Positions 23,439 through 35,756 of a stretch of DNA of 64,000 nt are shown here, piece by piece. A model generated the notes under the pieces. The model did no database searches, had not been told where the DNA came from, and saw only the letters and a list, made by a program, of their open reading frames with translations. Each line of letters starts with the position of its first letter. The stretch's first letter is position 1. A program made the position numbers and the translations under genes. Source of the stretch: Diphasiastrum complanatum (taxonomy: Eukaryota > Streptophyta > Lycopodiopsida > Lycopodiales > Lycopodiaceae); assembly GCA_029204225.1 (NCBI GenBank), contig CM055094.1, positions 6,578,548 through 6,642,547 on the forward strand, in the 5' to 3' direction.

Positions 23439-26400
23439 CTGTTAGGACAACTAGAACATTTAGCAAATACAGCACGAAGTAAAAGTGAACTTATTTCTAC
23501 CAATCCAGCTACATGATCAATCCTGGAGGGAAGTTTGAATTGCCATCAAATTACAATCGAAAGATTTGAGAAAAAGAAACACATTCTAGTTCACCTTCAA
23601 TTGGTTGTACTTCTCGATTAATTCTTGTCTTCTCATTTCAGCTGTCATGCCAAACATGGAAGAAGTTCAGAAGTACCCATAGATGATTACATACAAAAAT
23701 GCATGAACCCAGAGATAAACACGTAAAACGCCCCCACGATGTTATAGGACAAGCCATACTTTGGAAAGGTCAAAAGCATACATTTCTTGACATAAAAAGG
23801 TCTCTTCCCCTGTTTCACAGCTTCTTTCTCTATTTTCTTCTGTTCAGTGATCTTCAGTGTACGCTTACGCCTTGCTTCCTCTGATTTTAGTTGCCTATCC
23901 TGTAAAAGTTTGCAATACGTGGCAAAGTTACAACCGAAGGTTTGTTGTTGGCTGCAGGGGACATAACTAAAAAATGTCAACATATAGCTATGGAGTATAA
24001 ACACAAGGTCAATCAATAGTCTGATTGAAAGGTGGAATGCCCCAATACGTTCAAAGTAATTTGAAGCATCCATTTGAGGTTCATTGCATTGTATTTTGGT
24101 TGCAGACTGCAGTAGGACAATGCTTGTTGGTTTCCAAGGGGAGGCTCGAACCTGGAACCAAAGAAACTTTGGATGTCAAGCTAACCAACTGAGCCAACCC
24201 AATTGGGTGCAGTAGGACAATGGAACGGCTCTCATATCACTTAAATTCTCAAATCCTTGAAATTTAGGGTTTACGGCTTTAATGCACTTCTTCACCTATT
24301 CCATCTGCATCAGACTTCAGCCATCATCTCAAGGGTAGAGGTATGTGAGCAACGGTTAAGTTGTTGGGCGGGGATGAGGTCCCCCTCTTTCTTATCAGAA
24401 TATTTCAAGCACTTTGATGAGGATCAGATCATACTTACTGGGGCTAAGACTATTACAGGTCGTTCACAATTTCTAGTGCATGTCTGAGGACATTAGGCAT
24501 GCATATTCTTTCCCAAATTGTTCAGCTTCTGCATGCGAGCAGAGTCGGGTTCACTCTATCACATAGATAGGTGCTAATGATTGCCCTATCAAACAGTGCC
24601 TAACATTTTGCAACACCAAATTTGTGCCTTTTTCGTCCTATGAGCAGTTCCAAATGATTGCATTGGTGCAGCCGGTCCTAGAGCAGCAAACACAACATCA
24701 GTAGCAGCAGAAGCATATAGCCAGATACTTGTAGTCTTGCAACTAGAGATGGCCCAGGAGATGAGTTGCAGAGTGACAAGAGAGAGATGGCTAGAAAGGA
24801 AGGATGTGTTGATGGAACATTGTAGGAAGGGGGAGGTTGAGGCCACCATGTAGATCCCTTATTCATGTAACAAAAATTAGCATGGTAAAGCAATCATTTT
24901 TTTCATGCAAGTAAGAACTGCCCATGATGATTCCTTTATTTACTGGAAGAATCTACACACTAGTAGAAAGAACTCCAAACTAGCCAGACTATAGACCATG
25001 CGGCATGCTCGCTTGGGTTTCCAAGGGGGGCTTGAACCTGGGACCAAAGGAACTTTGGATGCCCAACTGAGCCAACCCTTGGATCACTTAGGCATAATGA
25101 GATCGCCATGTAAAAGCCATCATTTCTTACATGCCAGGGCTGAAAACATTGAGACAGCATCATGCCCATGATACATTGTCTATTTACTCAAAAGAACCTA
25201 CAAAACTAGCAGAATAATCTTCCAGCTGTCCGGGTGTCATGACAGTTGCGTTGAGTGGGATCTGAGTGCTTGGACCGTGAACCCCAATGGCCAAATCTTC
25301 CAGCTCCAAGACACCAAGTATCAATGCAGAAGTGCCCACCCTCTATCCATTCACCACTTTTTGCACCAAAAGGCAAATGAAAAAAATTGAAACAAAAGGT
25401 CTTAAGCAATTTAAGTTTTACTATCCATTCACATGGTATAGTTGCATACAATCACAGACCTAAATCAAGTAAGCAGCAGCAACTTACAATCCATTTGAGA
25501 TGTTCCTGAGTCTTTTCAGCATCTGCATGGTTCTTCTGAGTTTTAGACATTTTCTGCAGCCTCTGTAGTACAGCATCACATGTGAGTTGATTGTAAATAG
25601 TGCAAACTACTCCGAAGCATCATGAGCAAATTGAAGCATCTCACAAGTTAGAAAGCAGAATAGAACCTATAACTCCCAGGATAAAATGATGTTCACAAGA
25701 TGAAAATTTTCCCATATTTTTAACCCTCGGAGTTTAGGGTTTAGCATCTAACGATTTTGTATGTGGATGTATCAGATAAAATAACACATAATGACTGATT
25801 TGATTTGTGATTGACACGTGAAATTTAAGTTTTGTGCACTAGGACTATGGTCTCTTTTTATCTGTAAAACTATGGCATTCTTCACTATTCCAACTTAAAT
25901 ATTAAGAAAGCTCATATAAAGTTTCAATCTCCTGCAATTCCACATATCATGTGAATATGTATATGAACAAAATTCATAATGCACATGGCTTCAGAACTGC
26001 AATATGGCCTGAATTTTATGTTAACTCAGAATAAGTTTTAACATGTGCATATCGCATAAGGAATTGAGTCAAGTTTCTCTTACTATTGTGTCAACAACTT
26101 TCTTACCACCAGCTGCTTCAATCTAGCTTCTTTGCCTTTGTTTTGAAAGTCAGATTCACAACTTGCTGCTATATTTCGACATGTTCATCGGGGTCACTCC
26201 GCACCAAGATAAACGGAAAATATACTCTCTAGAAAGTTGTCCTTTATTGTGTTGTTGTGAATCAGAGACACCTTGGATTTGTTCCACAATTGCTCAAAAC
26301 TCATTGGAGCCCATATTTGCATTCTCATCCCTTATTCAGTCATTTTGGTTCTCCATAGAGTTTTAGCTTCACTGTGACAATCATAATTTTCACCTCAAAT

Positions 26401-27920
26401 GCACAAGTGTGCAACACCAATCAAAATGTGTCCCGAATTGCAAGGAATTGAAACTCCTATGGCATAACATCTGGTTTCTTACTCATCATTTTTGTTACCT
26501 GTCCCTTCATTCTTGTTGCTTGGGACTTGATAGGCTCTTTTCCAAAGTCATTAGGTGGCAACACATTCCCTGAAGCAGCTCGAGGCCACCCAAAGGCTGA
26601 TTGGCTTCACACAGTGGAAGGGCTGTAGACCAGTGTCCTTCCCAGTCGTGAAATCAGGTTCGAGGTTTCTAGTAGATCACAGCAATCCACCGGAATGCCT
26701 ACGGAATAGGACAAATCTCCAAGAAAGTTCATCAGAAACCTAATATTGCACTCGGTGAGCCAACTCCAACATACAAAGATAAACCAAGGTCCTAATTTTA
26801 CATAATAAGAATGAAACCACACTTCGAATCATTGAGGGAAGAGATGCGGAGTTAACATTGTTCTCCTAGTCCGAGGCCAAATAAGGCACGGGTAGTCATT
26901 TTCTCTCATGGTTCATCGTCTCGTTCAAAAACCAGCATTCAACAAGTATGAACCCTTATCCCAACATGTTAACAGATTTAAGGTTTCACCAACTCACAGT
27001 GAATAGTGAACAGAAAGTACTAAAAAATGTGCAGATTTAAATAGTGAAATATGGAATGAAGTAAATTTCCCTTTCTCCTCTATTAAGGCTTCTCAGTACG
27101 TTACTTCTCTGATTTCCCACTTCATAAACGAAAAATTGTAGTAAATAGCTCTGTTCAAATTTTGTTAGTCAAATATTCTAAATAGCACCACAAATAAGTA
27201 ATATATGATTCTTCTTACATAAAGCTAAAGTACCTTTGCTTGGCAAGTTATTATAGATTAAGAAAAAATGGTACAAGCCAAAAGGGTATTTTCATGAAAA
27301 TTTGAAATCAATAAGCAAGATAATATTGAACTTAGTTCCCTAAAAAGCTACTGGCATACTTTGTACTCCACTGTACGAAATCAATAAGCAAGATAATATT
27401 GAACTTAGTTCCCTAAAATGCTACTGGCGTACTTTGTACTCCGCTGGAAGTTCTTCGTTGTACAAAAAACTGTAAGCTTTTGCAAACCTGTTCACTCAAC
27501 ACACATGTCAAATCTCTTGCTTGCAAATATGATCCTCAATCAACTGATTTCGCACTATATTGCCCAAAAAGAACCCATGCTTATTAGTCAATTCTGATCA
27601 TAAGCTTTCAAAACGATGAACAACATGAAAGGTATTCCAAAGAACTGTCAAAAGGAACAACAAACCAATATACCTGTCTTCATCAAAATTGCCACACAAA
27701 GACTCAAATCTGGGATCTCGATGTTCCTGATGCAAGAGAAAACATTAAAAACTTAGAATGTTTTATTTTTATATGGCACCACTTCTACACTCTAAACTTG
27801 CTCAAGGTGTGTCAAAATTCAACTCCCCAATTGCATACACCGCAATCCAAGTAAGAGCAATAGTCGTTTTAGAAGACAAAGACCAATGGCAAATGAATAA
27901 AGTGAACTCACAATGTACAT

Positions 27921-27989
<69 letters not shown>

Positions 27990-29125
27990 GCACTTAAGCC
28001 CGCGTCCGACACCCAGACCTGGACGAGTCCGACCCCCGGACGCGGGGTCGGACGCTTCCTTTTTTTTTTAATTTTTTTTTTTTAAGGCTGGACGCGTCCA
28101 GCGTCCGGACGCGGACGCGTCCGCGGCCCAGAACGCGTTCGGGCCCCGGACGCGTTTATTTTTAAAAAAAAAAAAAAACCAGAACCACGCAGGCCTGCGC
28201 ACAGTCCGCAGAACCCGAGGCAGAGAGAGGGCAGAAGAGGGCGGAAGAGGGAGAGAGAGAGAGAGTGGGAGAGGCATAGAGAGAGAGAGAGAGATGGTGT
28301 TTGTGTGTGTGTGTATGTGTGTGTGAAAATTGTGTGTGTGTGACTTTTCTATTGTTGATTTGTGTGCATACAGTTGTGTGTGTGTGGTGATCTGTGTGAG
28401 AGAGAGTGAGAGGAAGAGACAGAGAGTGTGAGGGACGGGGGGAGAGTTGCGAGTCCGACCCACGGGGGGGCGCTACGGGATCGGCATTTGTATGGTCATC
28501 CCTGCAGCGGAGAGGGCTCGCATTATAGAGACATATTCTGAGACAGCTACTGAGCCCGACGAGTCGTCCACAAATGTCACGGACTCTATTTCTACTGGTG
28601 CACCCACTGCCACCGCCCCTGCCACTGGTACACCCAGCGCCACCGCCCCCACTGTCGCATCTCCACCTGCCACCGCCGCTGCATCCGCACCCACCCCCGC
28701 CCCCGCCACCGCCCCTTTGGAGCTTAGTTCCCAATGTCGGTTCGTAATAATTTTTGAACTGCGGACTGGCCATGGTTGTTTAGTAATACTGAGGTTATGA
28801 GAGGCATGGCCCAGAGGTTAGGTTGTTGCAAATTTTTTTGCAATTTTTTTTAGTAACGTTTTCCTATTTTTTCACAGGAGGGGGCAGGTGGGTGTCAGAC
28901 ACCCTCCGATAATTAATTCCGGGGGGAAAACAGGGGCCATAAATTGCTTTTATTTTGCTTTTGGGATGGGGGACAGTATAGGCAGGTGCCTGTATTTTTT
29001 TTTTTTTGGAAACAAAAAATTGAAAAAAAAAGGACGCGTCCGGACGCGGACGCGGACGCACCCTTGTCGCGTCCGCGTCCGGACGCAGACGCGGACGTGC
29101 GTCTGCGTCCGCCATTTGCTTCCTT

Positions 29126-29171
<46 letters not shown>

Positions 29172-32100
29172 TAGTACCTCGTGGTACCGCTGGTATGGTA
29201 CTGCCGGTACCATATCAGTGGTACCGCCGGTACGGCACCGCCCTGGGATCCGCGGTACCATTTTTAATATTTTTTTTATATTTTAATATATTTCTAGTAA
29301 TTTTTTTTTGCATATTAACTACCAAAAAAGGACAAAGAAAAGTAAAAAAAGGGGGTTCTGGGTGTAAAAAAAGAGGGTACAGTACACATGGGCACTGCGA
29401 GTGAGCAGACCGAGGGGCCAATGGGAGACCAACACAGGGGGGTAGCATCACATGGGGGCAAGTACAGAGGCACATGGGCATTGTGGGTGAGCAGACCATG
29501 GGCCCAATGGGAGACCAACACAGGGGGGAGCATCACATGGGGGCAGGTACAGAGGCACATGGAGGGATGATGGGGATCCACATGGCCGATCAGGCTGTGG
29601 GGATAAATAGGCACTCACAATGCCATTGTGGTCGGCATTTTCAGAGGCTATGAGAGGGCTAGTGATAGACAGTGAGAGAGGAAGCGAGAGCCGGTGACAG
29701 GCTGTGAGAGGCTGTTTGAGAGCCAGGGTGCTGTGAGAGGGTGTTCAAGGACCAGGGTGCTGTGAGGAGAAGGTCGATCGAGATGGCAGGGCGCATACCA
29801 CCGAAGCCCGAGGGCGAAGCCAGGAGGAAGCTCGAGGAAAATATCCGAAGGCACAACGAGAGGCATAGGAAGTAAGAGGCAGATATCCGAGAGATGCTGC
29901 GACAGACTCGATAGAGAAATCCGGAACCGGAGCCACCCGCCCCCGCTGTGGATCCTGTCCCCGCTGTCGAGCTGGATCTGGATGAGCAAATCGGAATGAA
30001 TTTCACACGACGGCAGCTCATCATGGTCAGGGAAAGGGCGGCCAGACGTCGGGCTAACCAAGAGGCAGCTCGGGCTAACCGGGAGGCAGAGCAAGAGCAA
30101 CAAAACAATGCACCAGACGAGGGCAAGGAGTCGGTGGAGGATCAAAGAGGGATGATTAGAATAGATGAGGTCCAGCCGTATGTGGCGGACTGTTGCTATG
30201 TAGTTTTCGGCAGTTTATGGTGCAGCAAATAACTAGATGGCTGCTTAAAAAAATGACAGTATATGTGATGTTATCCTGATACAACGGTTGAATATATACA
30301 TAGTTGTTTTTTGTGCAACGCGAGCCTGGTCATGTAAGATGCAATGTCTGTAATTTTTTTAAATGCAGATGTATTACATGTGTTTATGAAATGTCGTTTG
30401 GGGTGTAGGGGTGATTGCTGTGCTCATGATGTAGGTGCATATATGTGAAGCTAGCATTCACTTCAAACGAAATTAAATGAAAATAGGATTCAGACACGCA
30501 CATAGAATTCTTCGACATAAAATAAAGCATCACATGTACAGAGCGACATACGCACAATGTGCAGCAAATAATGTAGGCCAAACACTGTATATAATGTGAA
30601 AAATCATCTGAGTACAATGGTAGACCGTCTGCTAGAGACAAACTACTGAAACTAAAACAACAGAGCCACAATCAATGCTCTGGCTCTGACTCAGACGAAT
30701 GCTCTGGAGACAACTCAGGGCCCCGAGCTGACTCTCGCAGCCGATATCTCTGCCTGTCTGGAACTGGCATGGGCTTTGTATCTGAGGGGGAAGACTCGTC
30801 ATCCTCATCCTCCCAATCAGCCTCCGCATCAGCCCCCAAGCAGGCCAAACCAACAACACCTACTCCAACTGGCTGTGATACTGCACCTCTACCTGTACCT
30901 GGAGCCCTGCGTGGTCGTCCTCTCCTCCCTGGAAGTTTCTGTGCCTTGCCTTTCTTGTTCGGTGCACCCTTGGGCCTGCCTGGTCTATTGCGGACAAGAG
31001 GAGCTGTCAATGCCTCGTCACCCCCATGCAAATCACCTGGCTGGCTAGGCTGGGCCCAAGCTGAGGTCGGCTGGGATAGGAAAGCAAAAGAGGGAACTCC
31101 CTGTGCAACTGAGCGAGGAGGATGAGCTCGTGGAGTGTGTGCCCGTGGGGCTGCTGCAGGTGGAGGAACTGGCTGTGCAGGAGGCGAGTACAGTGGCGAT
31201 ATGTACTGAAAGGGGCGCTGTGGTGGCCGGTACTGGTACATCCTGGGTGCTGCCAAAGGAGGAGGATGTGACGTGGGTGCTGCCACTGGAGGAGCCACTG
31301 TGGATGTGGGCGCTGCAAGAGAAAACCTGGGCACAGATGGTGGCTTGCCATGGAGACCTGGTGCTACAGAAGTGGACGGCGATGGAGGGGCTGCAGGCCT
31401 AAATGGCATCGGTGGCACTGGAGGAGCTGTGCGACGCACATACGCCCTCTGAGGAGCTGGAGGAACTGTAGGCACCTCATGCGGCTGCTCTGGCTGGGAA
31501 TCTGTGTATGGCATGCTGGCAAGAGATGATGGGGGCGCCCTGACACTCGGCATCTGCTGGACCTCTGAATCCAATGTGGCAACCAAGTCGGCCAGCTGGG
31601 CATCCGAATACAAATGCTCTGGGCTCTGGGACTCATCCTGTGCACCAGCCTCTAAATCATCCTGTGCACCGACCTCTAAATCATCCTGTGCACCAACCCC
31701 TGAATCAACCCAAGCCTCATCCCGTGCCTCATCATGTGCACCCTGTAGACCCTGCATGGCCTCCCAATCTGTGCAATGAAAGTCATCAGGTGCCTCCTCT
31801 GGTGTGCTGTCGTAGTAACGGCCATGACTCTGTGCTGCACGCATCCAAACATCTGCGGGACCGGCATCTAAACCACTCTGCCCTCTATCAAGAGCCTCCT
31901 CCATCATGTCGACATATGTAGGTATGCCACTGCCCCCCCCTGTGTGCCCTGCCTGTCTGCCGGTATAACCTGTGCCATGTGTCCCACCTCTGCCACGTGA
32001 TGCACCTGTGACCCCTGCCCGTGGCGTGTGCCCTGCACCTGTATAATCTGCCTCATCCCTCTCTGGTCTGGCAAACACAACTCGAATGGGCTCATCCTCA

Positions 32101-35100
32101 TCATGCTCATCCTCTGACACTAGCTCATCTGCCTCATACAATGGGGGCTCTCTGTGCTCAAGCCCAAGCTCTCTCTCTCTCATCTCGGCAAGCTCCCTCT
32201 CTCTCTCTGCCATCAACTGTGTGCCCAGGTCATCTGCAGGCATGGGATGGGTGCTGTCCGTAGGCAAGTCAACCTGGCGCTCCAAATCGGATATCTTCGT
32301 CTGCAAGGTTTAAAATTTGCATGTCAGAGAGACAACTTTATCAAGAAATGAAACCAACATACCAGGAGTCAACCAACATGCTATGAAAGATTAGCTTATC
32401 ACCTGCAATGCGCTCGTAATGGTCGGAAGCCTCCTGGCGAGACGTGCGTTGGTGCTACAAAACACCAACCGCTCCAACTGACTCACTGACAACCGGTTTC
32501 TTCTCCTCGTGTGAATGAGTGCCCATGTGCTCCAATTACGCTCACACACGGAGGCAGCACAGTCCTGTGGTGCGTGCATTGAAATACTTCAGCACATTGT
32601 GGCAGAGGTGAAACTTCAACGAAACACAAAAAATGGAGGATAAAATGAGATGCATACCTGAGAAAGGACACGCAGTGCAAGACGCTGTATAGATGGGTAT
32701 GTGCTACCGAACATGGTCCACCAGGTAATGGGTAGCTGCCTCCTCTCTGGATCCTGGGCAGCCGGGTGGCTGAATGTGCCCATGCCGAAACGAAATGCAG
32801 CGAGCTCCTCCATGAGCCTGATAGGATCCAAACCTATGTGTGGACCCACCCTGTGAATGTACTGAAGCCAATCGGCCTCGAGCTCCCTGTCTGCGATCTG
32901 TGTCGGAGAGAGGAAGAGGGGATGCAGCATGTGTGCAACGTTGTGGATACTCCTATGGAAGTAGTTCCACCGCGTCTCCCATATGAACTTCAGCTCTGTC
33001 ATCCTGCAGGTGAGGGGCATGTGGTTTTTAGGGCATTACGAAAAAGCTTAACATTGACAGAAAAACAAACTAGCAAGTACTGAAAAGATAAAGGTCAATT
33101 GCAACACTGTACCGCTTACCTCTCTGGCTGCAAGATGGGCAGCTGCAAGAACTGTCCAATCCGGTCCATGAGCTCATACACAAGTACAAGTGTCGACCCC
33201 TCGCTGTCAGCCATGCGGAGCACAATGTAGAGTGGTCGAAGCAGTCCTGACAATGTCTGTGCATCCCTCCAGAACTGGTCTCCCCTCACCGTGGAAGAAA
33301 AGTGCTTTCCATCCTCAGTGTGCGGAAATGTACTGGCACCCCAAAGATCACTGACAACCATCTGTAGAAGCTGGGCCCTGCACCTGATTAAACGGTCGAT
33401 GACCACCAAGTCGAATGCAAAGCGCGTGGGGGCTGGCTTACGGAGGTCCAGATGGCTGAACACCCGGAACATGGCAAGAACACGCCTCTTTCTGGTGACA
33501 AAAGTCACCAAGAAGAGGGCCTCCCGGACGATGGCTCTAACCCAGGGAAGTGCTCCAATGTCCCCCATCAGAAGGTCTATGCCGTGGGCTGCACAGGGGG
33601 TATGAACAATATGAGGGAACTCGGCCTCTAGCAGTACACCCATCTGAATGCAGTTCGTGGCATTGTCCGTCACCACCGTGACGACATGCTGTGGGCCTAT
33701 GGCTAGGATGGAAGACCTGATGACATCAAACATGAACTCTGCAGATATGACTCTCCCCCCCTGTTGCAATCCACTGCCCTCAAAAACTGTGCGCCCATGC
33801 AGCTGGAGATCAGTATGTTGAGGATCGGCCTCCTCTTGACATCAGTCCAGCCATCGGACATGATGCTGCAACCGTAAGTGGCCAAGTGCCGACGTAGAGG
33901 CTCCATCTCTCTAGACAAGGACTCAACCCTATCCCTTTGCATGTGTGTGCGAACAACCTCTGAACTAGGGACTCTCCAGCTAGGGCTGACAGACTGTGCA
34001 AGGCGGAAGGCCCTTCTAAAGGGCTCAGAGTCGGTGATGGCAAAGGGCAGGTTCAGCTCGTAAATCAGACTGGCCACGGCCTGTGTGGCCTCTCTGTCCA
34101 TGTGCGGCTGATGCGCGCCGCGAATGGTCTGCTGCACGAGGGCTCTCCCTGGTGGGCGACGGGTGGTGGACCTTCAGCACGGTGCACCAACCGTGACGGG
34201 AATGGACGATGACGCGACAGGCTGGGCACTGGTGGATGCATCGGCTGTAGACGTGGAATGGGGAGAGTGGGATGCACTGGCAGGGATGGATGCAGCAGCA
34301 TAGGTGGGGTGCACTGGTGGAGGGGCAACATCTGGCATGGGGTACAAAAACTGCTGGCTGAGGAGGTCATCCGGATGGGAAGGGAAGGAAGAAGGGATCT
34401 CTTCCACATCCTCGAAGGCCCGCCCAGTACCATCCTGGGCCTGCTCGGGTGGCGGAGAGTCCATGAGAAAGTCGTAGACTGGTGGAGTGCGAGCAACAGT
34501 GGGTGGTGGTGGAACCGCAGTGGCAACTGGCGGACGCGATGGGACGGGATCCACCGGAATCTGAGCAGATGGGGGTGCGTGAGGTAGAACTGTCTGAGGG
34601 GCAAAGGGACCGGAGGAGGATGCACTCCCTCTCCTCGTGCGTGCCAGCCAAGCAGGCAACAACTCTGGGTTAGCCACATAAGGAGCGGTGCAAAATCGGA
34701 GAATGCCCTCCGAAATGGTGTTCTCCCCTGCCACGAGCCGCGGCCCGTAGGTGTCCAGTAGTCGCTGCCTGTCGGGGAGGGTCATGCTGCCACAAGGGGC
34801 AGCATTCAAGGTGGCACCATTTTTGGCGCGTGCACCGAGCAGATGGCCTTTAAGGCGAGTGAGGGATGCAGCAAACTCGACGAGACAGTATCGGCAGCGC
34901 ACGATCTTCTGACCGGTCTTGTTGGCCTTGTCGGCAACCCGCCTGACAATGTCTACCTCGTCCCACAGACCGGAAAGGTCGGATTGCACCATTGCAGATG
35001 AGGGATGGATTGCTGGAAAAAAAACAGCAGGGTTCACTGTTGGAGAGACGCTGAAAATGGGCGAATGTAGGGCAAAGGAAATCAGATGCAAGGCAGGGCG

Positions 35101-35694
35101 TTGCGTGGGCGATGGGCGACGCAAGGAATCAAAGGCAGGCAGGAAAAACCAGCAGCGATGGCAGGGCAAAGAGGGCGCAAAAAAATTTCAGAGGAAACGC
35201 GAGGGGGGCGGGTAGGTTTAGGTAAAAAAAATTTTAAAAAATATTAAATAATAAAAAAATTATTATATTGTGGTACCACGGTACCGCGGTACCAGTATGG
35301 TCCCGCAGTACCGGGATCCGCGGTACCCAGTACCGCGGGACCTATGATATATATATATATATATATAGATATATATATATTAGGTCACAGCCCAGAGCGC
35401 CACGGCAGCAGAGACGACACTGGCAACCTATCCGGCGGCAGAGATCCACAGCACGTCTAGTGACACCTTCACAGCATACCATCCACCATTTCTTCCATGC
35501 TGATGGACATTATGATATACTATTCTAGGTTGTTGGATCCTGATTGGACCACACATTTTTACACATTGTATTTGTAGTTATCGTTTCTTTATAGATGATT
35601 GAGCTTTAAGCTCCTATGTGCACACTTGACATGTACCTTTTCTTAGTCCTATATACATTAGGGTATTTCAAGGACATTAATAAAGATCTTTCTT

Positions 35695-35756
<62 letters not shown>

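Larger units (their letters stand above)
29170..35346 (-). mobile_element. hAT-superfamily transposon, 6.2 kb
   Basis: Ends begin CATAG on both strands (left CATAGTACCTCG, right CATAGGTCCCGCGG), followed by arrays of GGTACC/CCGCGG motifs facing inward. Flanking ATATATAT on each side fits the 8-bp duplication typical of hAT. Inside are a BED/DUF659/hAT-C transposase (minus) and a smaller plus-strand ORF. It is inserted in intron 3 of RRP36. Confidence 0.8.

Noticed and set aside
24142-24199. A functional tRNA gene
   Set aside because: Pol III boxes are present but no proper anticodon arm or acceptor stem is seen; a second diverged copy nearby fits a SINE.
28162-28773. 203-codon minus-strand ORF
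   Set aside because: It runs through GA, GTGT and Gly/Ala-coding simple repeats of the GC-rich element; composition, not a gene.
30769-31921. Plus-strand ORFs of 90-118 codons
   Set aside because: Antisense shadows of the last transposase exon of the hAT element.
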